Source: Rhodotorula mucilaginosa (Eukaryota > Basidiomycota > Microbotryomycetes > Sporidiobolales > Sporidiobolaceae). Taken from it: a stretch of 64,000 nucleotides of DNA. Positions 9,691-19,953 of the stretch are shown piece after piece. The stretch is from NCBI GenBank assembly GCA_034406715.1, contig CP137865.1, forward strand, positions 186,001 through 250,000, in the 5' to 3' direction. The translations under genes were made by a program, and so were the position numbers. The first letter of the stretch is position 1. Each line of letters starts with the position of its first letter. The notes below the pieces were generated by a model. That model saw only the letters and a list, made by a program, of their open reading frames with translations, ran no database searches and was not told the origin of the DNA.

Positions 9691-11262
9691 TCAGACCCTG
9701 GTGATGCCCCATCGAACCTGCCACAAGCTCGGAGTGATTCCATACCGCCACTGCGTCCGAAGTGCGATCTGAGCATGTCTGTGTGCGACATGTTGGTACT
9801 GACGGGGGAATTGGAAAAGGGGACCCTGCAGCCCTTCTGGGTCCGTAGTGCAAGGGACTGCACCCAAGCTTGTTTGTGACATGCGCAGGTCAGACACCGG
9901 AAGGTTAAAAGGCCTTCGAAGCTGGATCAATCCCTCGTAAGCTGTTCGCTCGCCAGAACGCAGTGCTGTCAATGTCATTGCTGGTGTCACCAGCTCCCGG
10001 TACCAATCAACTTTCAGCCAGGCTGGCTGCAAGCCGCGACCTTCCTGGGCATCATGTTTGACCTGCGAATCGTGCTCCAAATCATATTTGTGGAAATCAA
10101 AGCCAGGATCTGCCCCAAGCTGTTCTCCGTTGATTGTCAGCGCAATAGAGGTATAGCAAATCTGGCAGACGGACTGAAGCGCACAGCACGCTGGATAACA
10201 AAGCCGCTGTTCCAGTATTCCTGCACCGAGCAAACAGAAGAATGTCAGCGCTGTGAGTGTGTTGTCCCACCAGAAAGAGCTCTTGGCTTACTGTCAAGTG
10301 CAAGGTTATGCTGTGATCATCCATCTGGCTGCACTGACTCAATGCCCTGTGCATGCGGTGTAAGACCCAACGCACGCTCTCTTGCTCGACCCCTGTCAAA
10401 TGTTCCCACAGCCGCATGATTTCTTCCGCCAGGGAATTGTGCCATTGATCGAGCAAGCTGCTAGAGCTCACGTGTTGCAGGTTGCTGTGTTGCACAGGCT
10501 CCATAATGAGCTCCCAAATTTGGGCGAGCTCTTCTCGGAGGGATCGCTGCGCTTGGCAATCTCTCACGATCGGGAGAGCATATGACAATTCCTTGTAGCG
10601 GGCGACCCAGGTTTTTGTAGCCATGTCTTGAAAGATGCTGTGTTGTGCAGATTGGTCATCGCCTCCAATGGTCCTTTCTGCTTCAATTGGCGGGATCCGT
10701 GCAGCTTGTGCTCTCTGCTGGACTCCAATGTGACTCTGAGCAGTCTGCCCATTGTGCACAACAGTTTGATGCTGTCAGGGTTCCGGGTCAGCTCAGTGGA
10801 ATCGGACACAGAGGATAAGCGCCGGCAGACAATATGAGCAAGCAGAACCTTCATGTCAATCTCAGTCTAGAGGAGTATGACTTTTGGTCAACTTTGGAGC
10901 CGGCATTTGGATTGACTGATGAACGCACTTACCACCTGCTGCACGAGATCTATCCTTGGGATTACTTGCTGAGAGTGCGCAATGGATAAGCATTCCCGCT
11001 TGTCCATGAGCCACTTGTTCATCTGCTGTCGCAAGATTCTGGCGCGCGTTGTCTGGACTTCACCGAAGTATTGCCCGATGTCCTTGTCTGCCTGCTCATA
11101 CCAGTCACGCAAGCGGAGGGCGGTCGGGTCCGTGCGTTGATTGCTGTGAGTCCACTGCTTGCCAAGCGCTAGCTCTGCCAAGTTCTTGAGTAGAGTCCGC
11201 CTGTCATAGCGCTCTTTGAGTGGCTCGGAGCCTTCAGGCCGAAAGAGCTCCACACAGGGCAT
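9690..11262 (-). CDS. Unrecognised multi-exon gene
   Basis: A minus-strand start MPCVELFRPEGSEPLKER at 11262 leads into a helix-rich exon (RDWYEQADKDIGQYFGEV, ARILRQQMNKWLMDKRE) ending at a GTAAGT donor near 10935. A second exon region (about 10760-10290) reads ARYKELSYALPIVRDCQAQ, LREELAQIWELIMEPV and EEIMRLWEHLTGVEQESV. A third (about 10233-9860) reads FDFHKYDLEHDSQVKHDAQ and LVTPAMTLTALRSGERTAY. The order and phases are only partly consistent, so it may be decayed. No known family; no counterpart in the inverted block at 51-54 kb, so it is specific to this arm, as an inserted unit would be. Confidence 0.4.
9692..9790 (+). repeat. Short direct repeat, copy 1
   Basis: Diverged copy of 11449-11550. 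Both read on the plus strand as a conserved peptide tail, RTCHKLGVIPYRHC here and RACHKFGKIPYRRC there, then a stop, then a TGTC[CT]GTG[CT]GCGACA block. The two copies bracket the unrecognised minus-strand gene. Confidence 0.55.
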
Positions 11263-11448
11263 GAGCAGCTACTGGGTTTGTCTGAACCGTCTGGAAGCAA
11301 GGGTAGAGAGAGAGGTTGAGAAGAAAAGGCCTGAGGCCTGAGGCCTGAGCGCAAGTGCTTCTCCTCGGACAAGCCGGTTCACCTCGTAGACCGACAGTCG
11401 CGTGGATCCAAGCTATACTGTACAGAGACAACAAATCAAGTGCCCGCT

Positions 11449-11550
11449 ACGCCCTGGCCTTGCTCTATCGAGCCTGCCACAAGTTTGGGAAGATCCCGTA
11501 TCGCCGCTGCGTCGCTGCCTGAGGCCGACCCAACTATGTCCGTGCGCGAC
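11449..11550 (+). repeat. Short direct repeat, copy 2
   Basis: Partner of 9692-9790. It ends immediately before the ATG of the coiled-coil ORF at 11553, so it may supply that gene's 5' region. Confidence 0.55.
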
Positions 11551-11552
11551 AG

Positions 11553-11918
11553 ATGGATTCCGATGCAAAGAGCCATGACCAACCTGCTGCAGATCTGATT
11601 GACACCTTCTGGCTTGTCACTGTGGGCAGGCATGTCCAGCACGCGGGCTGGGAAGAACAATGGACGGGCAACCCCGCCGGAGTCGATGTCTCGTCAGCTG
11701 AGATGGCCGAGCTCAAGGCGGCGATGTCGGAGCAGCGCACCACCAAGCACAAGGGGCAGTACCTGCATATCTTGCATGAACTGCGCACAGCTGATTACGT
11801 CCGGGCGCGCGAGGAGATTGTCCAGTCAACCAGGAAGGACTTCCACCAAGCCGCGACTCTGCACATCATCCGGACTCGTTGCAAGCGTCGGTCAACCCTT
11901 CCTTTGTACATGCACTAG
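11553..11918 (+). CDS. Small coiled-coil protein, c1
   Basis: An intronless reading of 121 codons from ATG 11553. The middle (GWEEQWTGNPAGVDV, SSAEMAELKAAMSEQRTTK, REEIVQSTRKDFHQAATLHI) is charged and helical. It aligns with a minus-strand paralogue at 51417-51790 (GWEEQWTSSPA, SSAEIAELESEMAEQRITK, REDILQSVEKDLKEAAILEI). The N-terminus may instead come from an upstream exon. Conservation between the two copies at the protein level supports a real gene; function unknown. Convergent with c2, 16 bp apart, and the same arrangement is retained at 51 kb. Confidence 0.5.
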   Translation: MDSDAKSHDQPAADLIDTFWLVTVGRHVQHAGWEEQWTGNPAGVDVSSAEMAELKAAMSEQRTTKHKGQYLHILHELRTADYVRAREEIVQSTRKDFHQAATLHIIRTRCKRRSTLPLYMH

Positions 11919-11934
11919 ATCCTCAACTGCGGGC

Positions 11935-12603
11935 TCAGAGTTTCTCCAAATCTTCCGCCAGCTTCATCACCTCAAGCTCGTAGACGACCTGCCCCTTCCT
12001 GTCCGCCTTTGCCATTGCCTCGCTCAGCTCGTCCACCTGCAACTTCATGTCCTTGTAAATCCTGGCGTAAGACTGCCGACCTCCTTCACCTGGCATGTTC
12101 ACGGCAGCGACGAGAGCCTCCCCGAGCTTCTCGAGGCGACTGACCGCGACACGCAGCTCCTCGTCCTGACGGACGTGATCCCACACTTTGTCATCCAGCA
12201 CGGCGATAAAGGCGCTTGTGGCCTTGTCCACAGTGGCGTGCTCGAAGTCGCCGCCCTCCTGTTCACCGCTTGAAAACGCGCTAGGATCGTCGGCGAGTGG
12301 CGAATCTTGCTCCGAGCGAGCACGGCTTGCTTGCGCTCGAATCAGCGACTCGAGGTAGGCGGGTACCTCAAAGTCGATCTCTTGCTCGGTATACGGAGCC
12401 TTGGCAGGCGGAGGCAGGGGCGGCAGGTCGGCCTCCGAGTGACCTTCGGCTCGCATCCTTTGGCGAGCGGCCATCGCCACGGCGAGGAGGTGCTGTATAG
12501 GTCGCTTTCAGCAATTTCCCAGAGCCAAAATGGCGTCATCGGCACGTACCTCGAGGTCCGGAGCTGGCTGCTCCTGCCCTGCTTCCGAGTGAATGTCGGA
12601 CAT
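11935..12603 (-). CDS. Coiled-coil protein, c2
   Basis: Exon 1 starts MSDIHSEAGQEQPAPDLE at 12603. A GTACGT donor and an AG near 12496 join it to HLLAVAMAARQRMRAEGHS. The rest runs uninterrupted to TGA 11935-11937. The N-terminal part is Pro/Glu-rich; from about residue 110 it is helical (ATSAFIAVLDDKVWDHVRQD, SRLEKLGEALVAAVN, YKDMKLQVDELSEAMAK, ELEVMKLAEDLEKL). I do not recognise the family. A fragment of the same sequence (YKGIKLQVDKL) survives at 51237-51330. The intact frame and spliced start suggest that this copy is functional. Confidence 0.65.
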
Positions 12604-13043
12604 CTCTGCTATTCAGCTTCCGCTTTCGTGCTGGTTCGCCGTTCCGCTCAGTCACGCTGGCGAGAGTTCGAGAGGGGATTTAGGAATGAGAGAGCATTCG
12701 CGTCCGTCGCTGACGCTTTCAAGTCACGCTAAGGCTCCTGTCGAGCGCGAGTCCGCGGACCGTCCGGCTTGTCCGGTCGCTTTCGGTGCGCTCGTGCCTC
12801 CCCTGCTACATACCACAGGTCTCCTACGCTTTCTCGCATGGGCCTAATCTCTCGCAATGCTTGCTTCTTCCGACAGACCTGGGGATAACAGCCTAGATGT
12901 CTTGAACTCGAGCCCTCTCTCCCTTGCTCAAACGAGAAAGAAGAAATATGGCAGCAACAAGTGACTTGACAGGATCGTGCGATCAGCGGAAGACTAAAGG
13001 GAGAGGAGAGGACAGATGTACGAATGTGACGGGCCCGGTAGCC

Positions 13044-14834
13044 TCAGAAGGCCATCGGTGCATCTCCATTTGTGGCGGTAGAAGCGGAAGACGGGGCAGG
13101 TTTACTGGCGAGCAACTCGTGCAGGTTCCCTGTAGAGCACGCGACAAATCAAAAGGTCAGCCCAGATTCGCCAGGAAGAGCAAAGCACGCCACAAAAAGA
13201 CAGCACACGCACATCTCGGCCAGTCGACCCCCTTCTCGTTCAACAACCCTTCCCCCCAATTCATGATCGCCATCAACCCGGGCAATTTCGGTTCGCTCGC
13301 GTGCCCCTGCGCGTTCAAGATGGCCGCGTTGAGTTCCCACGCGGTCCGTAATCGCTGCGACGGGTCAAGGAGGGACGAGATGGCGGCCGGCATCGGGGGC
13401 AAGGACGACGACGAAGCGGTCGCGTCACCGGCAGGGTCGCCGCCCTTGGCAGGCTTTTTGCCCTTCTTGGAGCCGGATCGAGCGATCGTAGTAGCAGGTC
13501 CAGAGGCCGAGACGTCCGCACTCGGAGCAGCTGAAGACGGATCGGCCCCGGCTGTTGAAGGGACGACCCCCATGGTCGGCAATTCAAACGCGAGCAGAGC
13601 CATCGTCTTCTCCAACTCTTTCAGGAACCGCGGGTGTTCCTCGGCGAGCGGGGCGAGTTCGTTCTGCGCGAACGCGAGCGCGGTCGGGATCTCTTGAGCG
13701 CGGATGAGCTCGATCAGGTGTTGCTGCAGCAGGTGAAAATGCAGAGACGGATCGAGGTCGAGGATCTGTTGCACGAGTGTGTACGTTCCGTCAGTTCCGG
13801 TTCGCTCGCATCGCGTTTTCGAGGCCCGACGAGCAACCGACGCCCGGAAACGAGGGCGTGTTTTCCCCTCAGAGGTGACAAATTTTGGTGGTCGACTACA
13901 TCATCTTTGCCGTGGGCACGAGCGGGCTGTTACGGCCCGCATTGGCCCTAGCTGAGAGTGGTGCATAGTTCATGATCGATCATGGGGGGAAAACGCGTCT
14001 CGGCGTCGCCGGCTCGGTTGCTCGTCGGCGTGTGCGCACACGCGCACAGATACAGAGGAGAAGCGCGCTCACCTCGAGATCAAGGTCGACGACCTTGTCG
14101 AGCGCGACCTCGACGTCTCCCTTGAGGACCGCTCGCCGGACTTCCATCCGCGTCTTGATGCTCTCGACATCGTAGCTCGGCGTGCTCGCCGCCGTCGAAG
14201 AGGCACCGTTCAGCGAAGAAGAGGTCGCAGCGGTAGCAGTCGTGTCGAGACCCGCTTCGCGAGCAAAGTTTTCGGCGGCCGAGAGGTAGCCTTCGGTGAA
14301 GAGGTAGTTGGCGACGAGAGAGTTCAGGTCACTGTTCAGATGCGATGCAAGTGCGAGGGAGTCAGCGCCCAGTTCGTACAGTCGCAGCCGGGGTGTTCGC
14401 CTTGGGCCAGGCTCCCGTGAGGGGAGACACACGAAGTTCAGTGCTGAAGTATAAATTTGTTGTCCTCTTTGACCCGACCTCGTTGGGTGCGGTACGCGTG
14501 GATTAGACGCAAATCGTAGGAGAGATTCCCACTTCGTTTAGAGTATCATCCTATGTGTGTGTCCCCCCCTCTGCCTTTGGCGCGACGAGCGAGGCGACTG
14601 ACGGCGGCGGCGAGCTTGGGTAGGACAGGACCAGGAAGTGGACGTACTCTTTAGAGACGTTGACGTCTGCGAGACGTTTACTCCATTCTTCTGGAGTCGT
14701 GACTGGTCGCTTGGAAGCCTGAAAGCAGTAGACAGCGACGAGAGCAAAGTGAGCGAGTGAAGTGAAGGAAGCCAACCCGCGCTGCGACTTCGAGTCGGCG
14801 ATTCAATGCCAAGTCGGAGGGCTCAACGCACCAT
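13044..14834 (-). CDS. GID8: GID8/TWA1-like subunit of the GID/CTLH ubiquitin ligase
   Basis: LisH-CTLH-CRA scaffold subunit of the GID E3 ligase, which degrades gluconeogenic enzymes in yeasts (family knowledge). TTPEEWSKRLADVNVSK and then DDLNSLVANYLFTEGYLSAA form the LisH region; SIKTRMEVRRAVLKGDVEVA is CTLH; FHLLQQHLIELIRAQEIPTA and FLKELEKTMALLAFE belong to CTLH/CRA. A Ser/Ala/Lys-rich insert precedes RLRTAWELNAAILNAQG and MNWGEGLL. The last exon gives NLHELLASKPAP and stops at 13044-13046. The first coding exon appears to be just the ATG at 14832-14834, directly followed by GTGCGT and spliced to ASKRPVTTPEEW; no other in-frame ATG is present upstream. Identity is sound; the ATG-only exon is inference. 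Confidence 0.82.
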
Positions 14835-15846
14835 CTCGGACGACTCTGGACCGCCTGCCGGAGCTTAACGCTTCAGAAGTCTCTCTGACGCCCCAATTCT
14901 TTGCCTGCGTACGCCGCTGCTCGAGAGGGCGTGTGACGATGACGAGGTGGGGTCTGGCTCCTTCTGACGACGACAACAGCGGCGTTCGAGTTGGATTCGC
15001 TCCGAGGCTGCCTTGGATTGGGATTCGCTCGCCTTGTGCTTTACCAGCCCGTCTGCCGAGCTGTAGCGTGTCTGTGGGCGGTCTGAGGCGAGCGAGCGTC
15101 CGCCGAGTGGGGACAGGCGAGCGTCCCCCTGTCTTGCTTCCGCGTCGGCTCTCTCGATCTCCTCTTTCGCCCGCTTTCGTAGGCCCCGGAGAGCTGGTAG
15201 AGGCACAAGGCAGCGATGGCGACACCCGGGGAGGGAGCACGGAGACTCGATTCCGCTGCACCTGCGCACGCCGCGAAGCCGATTCCCTCGTCCTCTTCAC
15301 TCATTCTCCGTCTCGGTGGAGTGCTGTGCTGTACACGCGCACTGGAGCTCTGCTGCTGCCGGAGTCGCTTGCTAGAGCCCAGAGGCTGCCGCAATTGAAT
15401 CGCCGTCTCCTGCTTTTGTCGGCGCTGCACAAGGACGCGCTCTACGCCCAACCCATGCCGACACCTCCGCGACGACGCTGCACGATTGCACTCGTGACTG
15501 CGGGCCGCTGTCAGCTCCTACAACTTATCATTCTTGCGCGTTCCGGATCGCGTATTGCTCAGCCGGTCCAGCTAGTCGCGAGGAAACGCGGTGCCGCAGA
15601 TGCTGCGGCGAGCCCCGACGTCAGCTTTCGCCCTAGCGTGTGGTCACGCGCACCCGGTGCGTTGCCAGCGCGACGACGACGACGACAAAAGCGCCCCTTC
15701 TCTCCTCCTTTCGACACGCAGCTTCAGCACCTGTCGAAACACCTGCTCTCGTAAAGTCGCTCGCCGCCAAACCTCGCTCGGGCCGTCGACGAGCAAACGC
15801 CACCACGAACTTGGCCGACAACGCCGTTCCTCCGACGAGCCGAGCG
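14835..15846. other. Intergenic, no gene supported
   Basis: Several frames are open in this GC-rich stretch but none has a credible start, motif or splice set. An ATG at 15600 opens MLRRAPTSAFALAC with a mitochondrial-looking RSFSTCRN further on, in a different frame from the patatin-like gene. It could be an upstream exon of that gene, but no splice join was found. Confidence 0.35.
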
Positions 15847-17118
15847 ATGCAAACACACTCGGGCAAGATGGAAGCCTCTACGCCCCGGGCAGAGTCGAAC
15901 TCGGAACCGCACCCGTCAGCGATGACAAGAGAAGTCGCCTCGCCCTCCTCGTCTGGGAAGGTCAAAGTCGAGGCATCTCAGAACGGTTCGCGGACCGCTC
16001 GAAACGCCTTCCTTGAACCCGACACCGGCCTGGGTCCCTGTCCGACGGAGCAGGACCCGCCAAGAAGCGACGCTCCGGTCGTTCCGACCTGCAAGCGTTC
16101 GCTCCGCGTTCTCGTCCTCGACTGCACTTCCGACGCGCACCTTCCAGCGTTCTTTGAATACCTCAGCTCTCACTACCCCTCCGATGCACCCTTACCGTTT
16201 GACCTCGTCCTCGGGACTGGAGCAGCGGCGTTACCGGCCGTCCTCGTCGGTCGACTTGGTCTCGCGCCAAACCAAGCCGCAGCAGCTCGCGAGCAGGTCT
16301 TGCTGCTCCTGCATCATCGGGATGGTACCCTTCCGGCAACATCAAGCGCCCGCGCGCAGTCAAAGCACCGATGGGCAGGCTGGCTTCGCCTTCGAGGAGG
16401 AACAGAGGAGCCTCGCGGACCGTTGACGCCCGCGCCCGCACCTCAGCCCGATCGCGCAACGGCGCTCGAGCGCGCTCTCTCGACCGCCCTCCCAGCAACA
16501 AGAGAGGGATTTGCGCATACTCCGTCGGACCAAATCCGCCCTCGCACGGCGTTACTGCTCCAGGATGCCGATGGTGGCCCGTCGCGATCGGGGTGGCTCT
16601 GCGAAGAAACCGAATCGGGGGAGGATCCGCCAGCTGCGGGCGTCACGATAACTCGTGCCGTCGCCCAGACCTATTTTCTCAGCGCCACAGACTCGGCACC
16701 CGAAGCCTTCTCGAACGACGCTGTCGCTTTCGCCAACAGGATAGCTCGCGATACGCCCTCGATCCTTCACCTCGTCGCTGGCAAAGACGGTCGGTTTGCT
16801 GCGAATCAGGAGAAACCCAACGTGCGAACCGTATTTCTGGACGCTACCGAACGCCAGTCCGATAACGAGCGCGCGAGCTCGAGCACGGATCGAGCCGCGT
16901 CCGGTCTCGCAGCGCCAAGCGTTAATGGCGACGTACCGCTGACGGGTACGTCCTTCTCTCGAGATGTACTCAAGCGGCAAAGATTGACAGTGTACTCGGC
17001 AGCAGAAGCGGCCTCCCGTCCTCCCTCCGTGCGGGAAGTGCTGCCTGCACCGACAAGGGCGAAGGCACCGCGCTCTCGGTGGCGGCGCTATGTTCGCAAA
17101 GCTCGCGGAGGAGTATAG
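15847..17118 (+). CDS. Degenerate patatin-like protein, probable pseudoenzyme
   Basis: An uninterrupted frame to TAG 17116-17118; the first ATG is at 15847 (the frame is open from about 15640 without an earlier ATG). About 80 residues in, LRVLVLDCTSD and PFDLVLGTGAAALPAVLVG align with the start of patatin domains (Gly-rich loop, then F-D-L-[IV]-x-G-T-S-T-G-G). The oxyanion Gly loop is missing and the nucleophile-elbow Ser position reads GTGAA. Further on, ITRAVAQTYFLSAT and AFSNDAVAFANRI resemble the A-x-A-A-P-x-Y-F and N-N-P-V segments, and the catalytic D-G-[GA] is not seen. Loss of both catalytic residues implies no lipase activity. The 3' end overlaps the ATG of gene B by 29 bp. The match is by eye, so moderate. 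Confidence 0.45.
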   Translation: MQTHSGKMEASTPRAESNSEPHPSAMTREVASPSSSGKVKVEASQNGSRTARNAFLEPDTGLGPCPTEQDPPRSDAPVVPTCKRSLRVLVLDCTSDAHLPAFFEYLSSHYPSDAPLPFDLVLGTGAAALPAVLVGRLGLAPNQAAAAREQVLLLLHHRDGTLPATSSARAQSKHRWAGWLRLRGGTEEPRGPLTPAPAPQPDRATALERALSTALPATREGFAHTPSDQIRPRTALLLQDADGGPSRSGWLCEETESGEDPPAAGVTITRAVAQTYFLSATDSAPEAFSNDAVAFANRIARDTPSILHLVAGKDGRFAANQEKPNVRTVFLDATERQSDNERASSSTDRAASGLAAPSVNGDVPLTGTSFSRDVLKRQRLTVYSAAEAASRPPSVREVLPAPTRAKAPRSRWRRYVRKARGGV

Positions 17119-17880
17119 ATACTCTCGGCCCAACCCGACAGGATACGGCTACGGCGGACCGGGAGCGGTCACGGTCAGCGCCAAGAAGAAGAAGGAGGCG
17201 AACCTCGCCGTCTCGCTCAAGGAGGTCTGCTACCGCAACCTGTACGCCAACGCGAGTAAGCTCTTCTGTCTCGCACACTCTCTCTCCGCACCCCACTCGA
17301 CGGCTCGAACTGACTCTGCCGCTTTCGCGCAGAGGAGTTCAAGGTCAAGTACAACAAGGAGGTCGCGGTCATGGACGTCAAGCACGCCAACGTCTTCCTG
17401 TTCGACGGCAAGATGCTCGACGAGAACTCGCAAGAGTTCTACTTCGAAGAGTTCTGCTACAAGCAGTTCAAGTTCAAGGAGCACAACGCCGACGTCAAGA
17501 AGGAGTCGCTCGGGGTCGTCGCGCGTCGCCAGCTCGGTGGTGGCATCGGCGGGGTCGGCGATTTTGGCGTCGGCGTCGGATCGGTCAGCGAGGCGGGCTC
17601 GGTCGGCGGCTTTGACGGCGGAGTTGGTGCTTTCGACTCGGACTCGTTCCTGAACGGGTTCAGCGGAGTTGACGGTGGTAAGTCCGGTTTGTGCTGGGCC
17701 ATTTAGACGAGAGTGGCCGCTGACTGCCTTCTTCCCCTCGAAACAGGTCTTGGCGGCAGACAAATGGAAGGCGGACGGGGTGCAGCGCAGCTCTCTCGGC
17801 TTGTTCGCCACCTCCGCCACTGTGATACCATTGGCCGAACCTTTGCTATGTCATTCCATCGTGCCCAATACCCCGCTTGA
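17090..17880 (+). CDS. C-x49-C family gene B, lacking the signal-peptide exon
   Basis: Exons 17090-17255, 17333-17677 and 17747-17880 give 214 codons plus stop. From 17142 it closely parallels gene C: YGYGGPGAVTV, SLKEVCYRNLYAN, NVFLFDGKMLDENSQEF, YFEEFCYKQFKFKEH, then GVG/GGF repeats. Cys spacing is 49. In C these residues start exon 2, after a separate signal-peptide exon. Here the corresponding exon and most of intron 1 are replaced by the tail of the patatin-like gene. The ATG at 17090 reads through the remnant of intron 1 (the old acceptor CCCGACAG remains). The C-terminus after the last splice also diverges from C. Without a secretion signal it is either mislocalised or a decaying copy; a remote upstream exon is not excluded. 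Confidence 0.6.
17142..17760 (+). repeat. Inverted repeat arm (B), partner 19055-19675
   Basis: Genes B and C are matching tail-to-tail copies. The similarity runs from the start of exon 2 through the Gly-rich exon, and through the intron at 17678-17746 to the first bases of the following exon, then stops. The arms are about 1.3 kb apart. Confidence 0.7.
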
Positions 17881-18859
17881 CTTGATTGCCCACCTCGCTC
17901 GCCACGAGCTTCGTCTTGACTTTTTCGACGTCGCCGGCAGTGTCCAGCATTCTTTGTTCGCTACATCCACCAAGGCGCATGCTCTCCCTGATTCTGTTTT
18001 TCTTCACTGAGTGCTCGCCATTTCTTCACTGAGTACTCGCCATCTTCTCACTACTCCTCCCTTACAATCTACACTTGAGACACCGTTGACAGCTCTTTCC
18101 TCTGTAAGAGTGGCTGCAATTTTGACGACGTCGGTCGCCTACTCGAGTCTTGAGTTGACTCAAGCTCAACTGCCTGGACAAACAAAGAAGGTGCTCTACC
18201 AGCTTTGACCCGCAAAGTTTTACCCGCAGTGATGGACTTTGCGCAGCTCTACAAGATCATCTGAAAGTAGAGGCGGCAGAGCTAACTTTCCTACCCAATT
18301 GGAAAGAGGGCTCGTGGACGAGAACGAGAGCGATTAAGAACAGCAACTCCAGCTCGAACACGAAACAGCGATATCGGGAGGCTTGCGGAAGACTCGCTTG
18401 ACGTTCAGAAGCCACGGCCTGAGCGGAGACGCAGAAGTCAGTATGCATTTAATCGAAAAGGTAAGAGAGGAAATAAGAGGAAGAAAGAACTTCCGCCGCC
18501 TTCTCCTTAAGACGAGAGAGCATGTTTGTCACCTTCTGGACTGAAGGGCTTTCACTCCTGGTCCCGAGACGTTTTCGGACAGCGAATCTCACGGAAGAGA
18601 GGATTTGCACGCCGACTCTCGAGAATGAGCAAGTTCAAGAGAAAGAGCTCTGAGCTGGAAAGGACGGGACTGGAAGTGAAATGGAGCGCATCTTGCACTT
18701 CTCGTTGAGGCTCTCCGGGTGCAACGAGAAGGGAAGTGAAGAGCAAGAGATGCGATGCAGAGAGGAGAAGGTTTGCGAGAGGAGAAACGACATGGATGGA
18801 AAAGGAGAAGGAAAAAGGAGGCGGAGGAGAACGAGTTCCTACAAGGCGGCTCCGGGAGT
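17881..18859. other. Spacer between convergent genes B and C, no gene seen
   Basis: Pyrimidine-rich near 17980-18090 and purine-rich near 18420-18840. No frame with convincing features. Presumably holds the 3' untranslated regions of both convergent genes. Confidence 0.4.
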
Positions 18860-19842
18860 CTAGGCCCGGAGGACGCCATCAATGCCGAGACCAGACTTGC
18901 CGTCCAGTCCGAGCGAGTCGACGCCACCGTAGCCGCCCTTGCCGATTCCTGGGAAAGAGGAGGAGCAGGACGGGGTCAACTCGGCGCTCCAGAGACCGTA
19001 GCAGGTGGAAAGCTCACCATCGATACCACCGATGCCGCCATCGAGTCCGAGGCCCTTGCCGCCAAGACCTGTTTCGAGGTAGAGGCAGTTAGCGGCCATT
19101 CTCGTCGAGCCGGTCAAGCACGAACCGGACTCACCACCGTCAACTCCGCTGAACCCGTTCAGGAACGAGCCCGAGTCGAAAGCACCAACTCCGCCGTCAA
19201 AGCCGCCGACCGAGCCCGCCTCGCTGACCGATCCGACGCCAACGCCAACATCGCCGACCCCGACACCGCCGGCTCCGACTCCGAGCTGGCGACGCGCGAC
19301 GACACCGAGCGACTCCTTCTTGACGTCGGCGTTGTGCTCCTTGAACTTGAACTGCTTGTAGCAGAACTCTTCGAAGTAGAACTCTTGCGAGTTCTCGTCG
19401 AGCATCTTGCCGTCGAACAGGAAGACGTTGGCGTGCTTGACGTCCGTGACCGCGACCTCCTTGTTGTACTTGACCTTGAACGCCTCTGCGGGCGGTTGTG
19501 CGCGGCCGAGTCAGTTCCGCAGTTGAATCGCGACCCAAGAGAGGGCGTCGACAGAACTTACTCGCATCGGCGTAGAGGTTGCGGTAGCAGACCTCCTTGA
19601 GCGAGACGCCGAGGTTTGCCTCCTTCTTCTTCTCGACGCCGACCGTGACCGCTCCCGGTCCGCCGTAGCCGTATCCTGGCGGTTGGGCCGAGAGCGAACG
19701 AGAGTCAGTTGTGTCGGAGAACGCGACTCGAACCGGCGGCAACTCCGAACTCACCTCCACCCTTGCCGAAACCGCCGCCGTAGCCACCGTCAGCCAGAAC
19801 CGAGGCGACGAGAGCCGTAAGAGTAAGAAGAGAAGCGAGCAT
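18860..19842 (-). CDS. Secreted C-x49-C / glycine-rich protein, gene C
   Basis: Exons 19755-19842, 19562-19675, 19135-19485, 19018-19068 and 18860-18948 sum to 693 nt, 230 residues. Signal peptide MLASLLTLTALVASVLADGG, then a short Gly-rich stretch, YGYGGPGAVTVGV, KEVCYRNLYADA, NVFLFDGKMLDENSQEF and YFEEFCYKQFKF. After it comes VKKESLGVVARRQLG and a GVG/GGF tail ending DGKSGLGIDGVLRA. The two core Cys are exactly 49 residues apart. The phase-1 intron after YADA matches A and E; the intron that A and E carry 15 residues later is absent here. It is the complete reference copy for truncated gene B. Extracellular or wall role is inference; no known domain. Confidence 0.78.
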
Positions 19843-19953
19843 CTTGGAAGGGAGAAGAGGGCGGAGGCAAAAGGTAGTCGAGCGCGGGAGGAAAGAGGAG
19901 AGAGGCGACGGTGTGGCGGGAGAGAGAGAGAGAGCAGCGTCGGAGCGAGAGCG

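Noticed and set aside
9692-11550. The two 100-bp repeats as terminal repeats of a single large element
   Set aside because: They are strongly diverged, lack target duplications and encode a peptide tail; more likely copies of a gene end.
14762-15754. 330-codon plus-strand frame
   Set aside because: No ATG-linked motif, Arg/Ser/Leu-rich composition typical of a chance frame in GC-rich DNA, and it overlaps the first GID8 exon.
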